Source: JBBDNV01 sp040877415 (lineage in GTDB: Bacteria > Planctomycetota > Planctomycetia > Pirellulales > PALSA-1355). From it: a stretch of 8,355 nt of DNA. Position 1 is the stretch's first letter. Every line of letters starts with the position of its first letter. This document shows positions 6,987 through 8,355 of this stretch, piece by piece. The stretch lies in contig JBBDNV010000014.1 of the NCBI GenBank assembly GCA_040877415.1, positions 1 through 8,355 of the forward strand, read 5' to 3'. Made by a program: the position numbers and the translations under genes. The notes under the pieces are model-generated. The model did not search any database. It was not told the DNA's origin and saw only the letters and a list, made by a program, of their open reading frames with translations.

Positions 6987-7865
6987 TTGCAAAACAACCA
7001 ATCCAGCCCCTCCTTCGGCCACCCCGAACGCGCGTGGCACGAGGCCCTGCCCCGCAAGTTTTTCTCGTATGCCTTTCTCCTGCTCACCGTCCTCCTGGCC
7101 CTCGCGCCGCTCTGGCAGATCACCGTGCTGGCCCTCGAACCGTCCGGATCGGCCGACGGCCCCGCCTGGCGTCTGCCCGCTTCCATCAACCTCGACAACT
7201 TTTTCCAATTGCTCGCCGGCACCGATTTCCTGGGTTGGCTGGCCAACTCCCTCATTGTCGCTCTGGCCGTCACCGTTGTCGGCGTCATCCTCTCCGCCAC
7301 CGCCGGTTATGCCCTCTCGCGCTTCCGCTTCTTCGGACGCCTCGCCGTACTCAACAGCCTGCTCGTCACCCAGATTTTCCCCGCCACCATGCTGCTCCTG
7401 CCGATTTTTCTCATCCTCGTGCAGTTCCAACTGATCAATACCTTTTTCGGGTTGACCCTCATCTACCTCGCCACCGTCCTGCCCTTCTGCATCTGGCAGA
7501 TGAAAAGTTTCTATGACACTATCCCGGAGAGCATCGAGGAGGCGGCCGCGATGGACGGTTGCAGCCCGGCGGAAATTTTCCGCCACGTCATTCTGCCCGT
7601 CTCGGCTTCCGGCCTCGCGGTGACCGCCCTCTTTTCCTTCGCCGCGGCCTGGAACGAATATGTGGTCGCCGCCATCCTCATGCAGGACTCGGAGTTGTTC
7701 ACCCTCCCGCTTGGCCTCCGGCTGCTGCATGCCGACAGCACGGCCGGACAACCCGGTCTCTTCGCCGCCGGCGCCCTCTTGGTCACCATCCCCATGCTCC
7801 TGCTTTACCTGCTCCTCAGCCGCTTCCTCGTGGCCCGCGTGCAGGATATTACCATCCGCCACTAA
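6987..7865 (+). CDS. malG: MalG-type carbohydrate ABC transporter permease
   Basis: This is an inner-membrane permease subunit of a maltose/maltodextrin-type ABC importer, 292 residues from the chosen start, close to the usual MalG size. Hydrophobic segments lie near residues 25-47, 83-108, 118-145, 151-170, 208-230 and 258-280, matching the six-helix MalG fold. The cytoplasmic EAA loop that contacts the ATPase is clear: EEAAAMDGCSPAEIFRHVILP (184-204). IFPATMLLLPIF (130-141) and FSFAAAWNEYVVAAIL (216-231) are also family-like. The start is uncertain: the frame has no ATG between 6882 and the first helix. TTG 6987 gives a normal N-terminus but has no Shine-Dalgarno. TTG 6942 is another option. 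ATG 6879 has a perfect AGGAGG (6865-6870) 8 bases upstream, but it would overlap the divergent GH13 gene. No MalF, binding protein or ATPase gene adjoins it, so its partners must be elsewhere. The stop overlaps the convergent queD by 4 bases. Confidence 0.88.
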   Translation: MQNNQSSPSFGHPERAWHEALPRKFFSYAFLLLTVLLALAPLWQITVLALEPSGSADGPAWRLPASINLDNFFQLLAGTDFLGWLANSLIVALAVTVVGVILSATAGYALSRFRFFGRLAVLNSLLVTQIFPATMLLLPIFLILVQFQLINTFFGLTLIYLATVLPFCIWQMKSFYDTIPESIEEAAAMDGCSPAEIFRHVILPVSASGLAVTALFSFAAAWNEYVVAAILMQDSELFTLPLGLRLLHADSTAGQPGLFAAGALLVTIPMLLLYLLLSRFLVARVQDITIRH

Positions 7866-8224
7866 TCGCCCCGGTAAACGCAGCGCGACGTCGGCGTCTC
7901 GTGGATCTCGATCGCGCTGAGTTGCGGCAACTGCGGCTTGAGTTCCCGCCAGAGCCATCCGGCCAACTGCTCGAACGTCGGATTCTCCAACCCCGGAATG
8001 TCGTTCAAATAACGGTGGTCCAACCGCGCGATGAGCGGCTTCGCCACCTTGCTGATCTCCGCGTGATCCATCAACCATCCCGACTCCGCCCCGACCGGCC
8101 CCGTGACCGACACTTCTATTTTGTAACTGTGCCCGTGCATCCGCGCGCACTGGTGATCCGGCGGCACGTTGGGCAGCGTGTGCGCGGCCTCGAAATGGAA
8201 AGTCTTGGTCAGCGTGATGTTCAT
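7862..8224 (-). CDS. queD: 6-carboxy-5,6,7,8-tetrahydropterin synthase (QueD)
   Basis: QueD converts 7,8-dihydroneopterin triphosphate to 6-carboxytetrahydropterin in the cytoplasm, the second step of the queuosine/7-deazaguanine pathway. The 120-residue protein matches the size of E. coli QueD and aligns along its whole length. Zinc ligands are His15 (FEAAH), His30 and His32 (MHGH); the catalytic Cys26 precedes them in CARMHGH. Asp69-His70 (LDHRYLNDIPGLENPT) and Glu109 (HETPTSRCVYRG) complete the active site. The motif CxxxHGH and the YLNDIPGLENPT block favour QueD over eukaryotic-type pyruvoyltetrahydropterin synthase. ATG 8224 was chosen from the family N-terminus. AAGGAGG (8233-8227) lies only 2 bases before it, unusually close. 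GTG 8248 would add eight residues and cannot be excluded. No preQ1 riboswitch and no other queuosine gene is visible nearby. The 3' end overlaps the end of malG, leaving no room for a separate terminator. Confidence 0.94.
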   Translation of the reverse strand: MNITLTKTFHFEAAHTLPNVPPDHQCARMHGHSYKIEVSVTGPVGAESGWLMDHAEISKVAKPLIARLDHRYLNDIPGLENPTFEQLAGWLWRELKPQLPQLSAIEIHETPTSRCVYRGD

Positions 8225-8248
8225 CGCCTCCTTGTAGCGCCCCGCCAC

Positions 8249-8355
8249 CCCCGCGGCAAATGGTCAAACTACCACCCCGGGCGGATCACGAGACCTCGCT
8301 GCAGCAGTTCTGAAAGGTAGAAGCGCCATCTTGGTGCTTGTCCTCAGAGGTTAAG
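8249..8355. other. Upstream region of queD with a less GC-rich stretch, possible repeat or gene end
   Basis: No complete gene is seen here. From about 8271 to the window edge the sequence is less GC-rich than the genes around it and contains GCTGCAGC (a perfect palindrome near 8298-8305) and a near-palindrome at CCACCCCGGGCGG. A minus-strand frame is open from the window edge to a TGA near 8290 (reading LTSEDKHQDGASTFQNCCSEVS), so it might be the last codons of another gene. A plus-strand frame across the same bases also stays open to a TAA at the window edge, so the coding status cannot be decided. A TTGACC-like -35 box lies near 8269-8264 on the minus strand, without a matching -10. Confidence 0.3.

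Noticed and set aside
6921..8267. Minus-strand open frame (448 codons) opposite malG and overlapping queD
   Set aside because: The translation is Gly/Glu/Asp-rich low complexity, antisense to a six-helix permease with an EAA loop.
8225..8355. preQ1 riboswitch upstream of queD
   Set aside because: No preQ1-I-like hairpin with A-rich tail, nor any other recognisable aptamer core, was found in this region.
1..8355. CRISPR arrays, tRNA or rRNA genes, insertion sequences
   Set aside because: No regularly spaced direct repeats, cloverleaf-like segments, rRNA stretches or transposase genes are visible in the window.

Overview
The window is GC-rich DNA with dense, mostly unidirectional genes. The codon choice, the palindromic GGTAGGGACG-type repeats and the pairing of secreted GH13 enzymes with a MalG-type permease suggest a Verrucomicrobiota bacterium, possibly of the Opitutaceae. 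That assignment is an inference from gene content and style; no rRNA or other taxonomic marker is present.

Layout: (a) 2-661 (+) is the C-terminal part of an RlmI-type 23S rRNA cytosine methyltransferase, cut by the window edge. It carries a 70-base double-palindrome repeat (209-278) read in frame as about 24 extra residues. (b) 662-804 is non-coding and contains a weak hairpin plus a second short palindrome abutting the next start codon. (c) 805-1779 (+) holds two unrecognised genes 6 bases apart, each encoding a protein with a charged soluble part and one C-terminal membrane helix. (d) 6884-1822 (-) is a two-gene operon for two secreted, catalytically complete GH13 alpha-glucan enzymes of about 845 and 832 residues. 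(e) 6885-6986 is a divergent control region. (f) about 6987-7865 (+) is a MalG-type sugar ABC permease with no MalF next to it. (g) 8224-7862 (-) is queD, tail-to-tail with malG and overlapping it by 4 bases. (h) 8225-8355 is the queD upstream region, whose distal part is less GC-rich than the rest of the window.

The GH13 pair and the permease form a plausible starch/maltodextrin module: the two exported enzymes would cut alpha-glucans outside the cytoplasm and the divergently transcribed permease would help import the products. The partner permease, binding protein and ATPase are not in the window. The methyltransferase (translation) and queD (queuosine/deazapurine synthesis) are housekeeping neighbours with no visible link to sugar use.

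No complete new defence or mobile system is seen. The most unusual signals are the palindromic repeat inserted in frame into a conserved enzyme, a palindrome at the start codon of the coiled-coil gene, a Lys at the usual Asn of GH13 region I, and the ambiguous overlapping starts at the divergent promoter.
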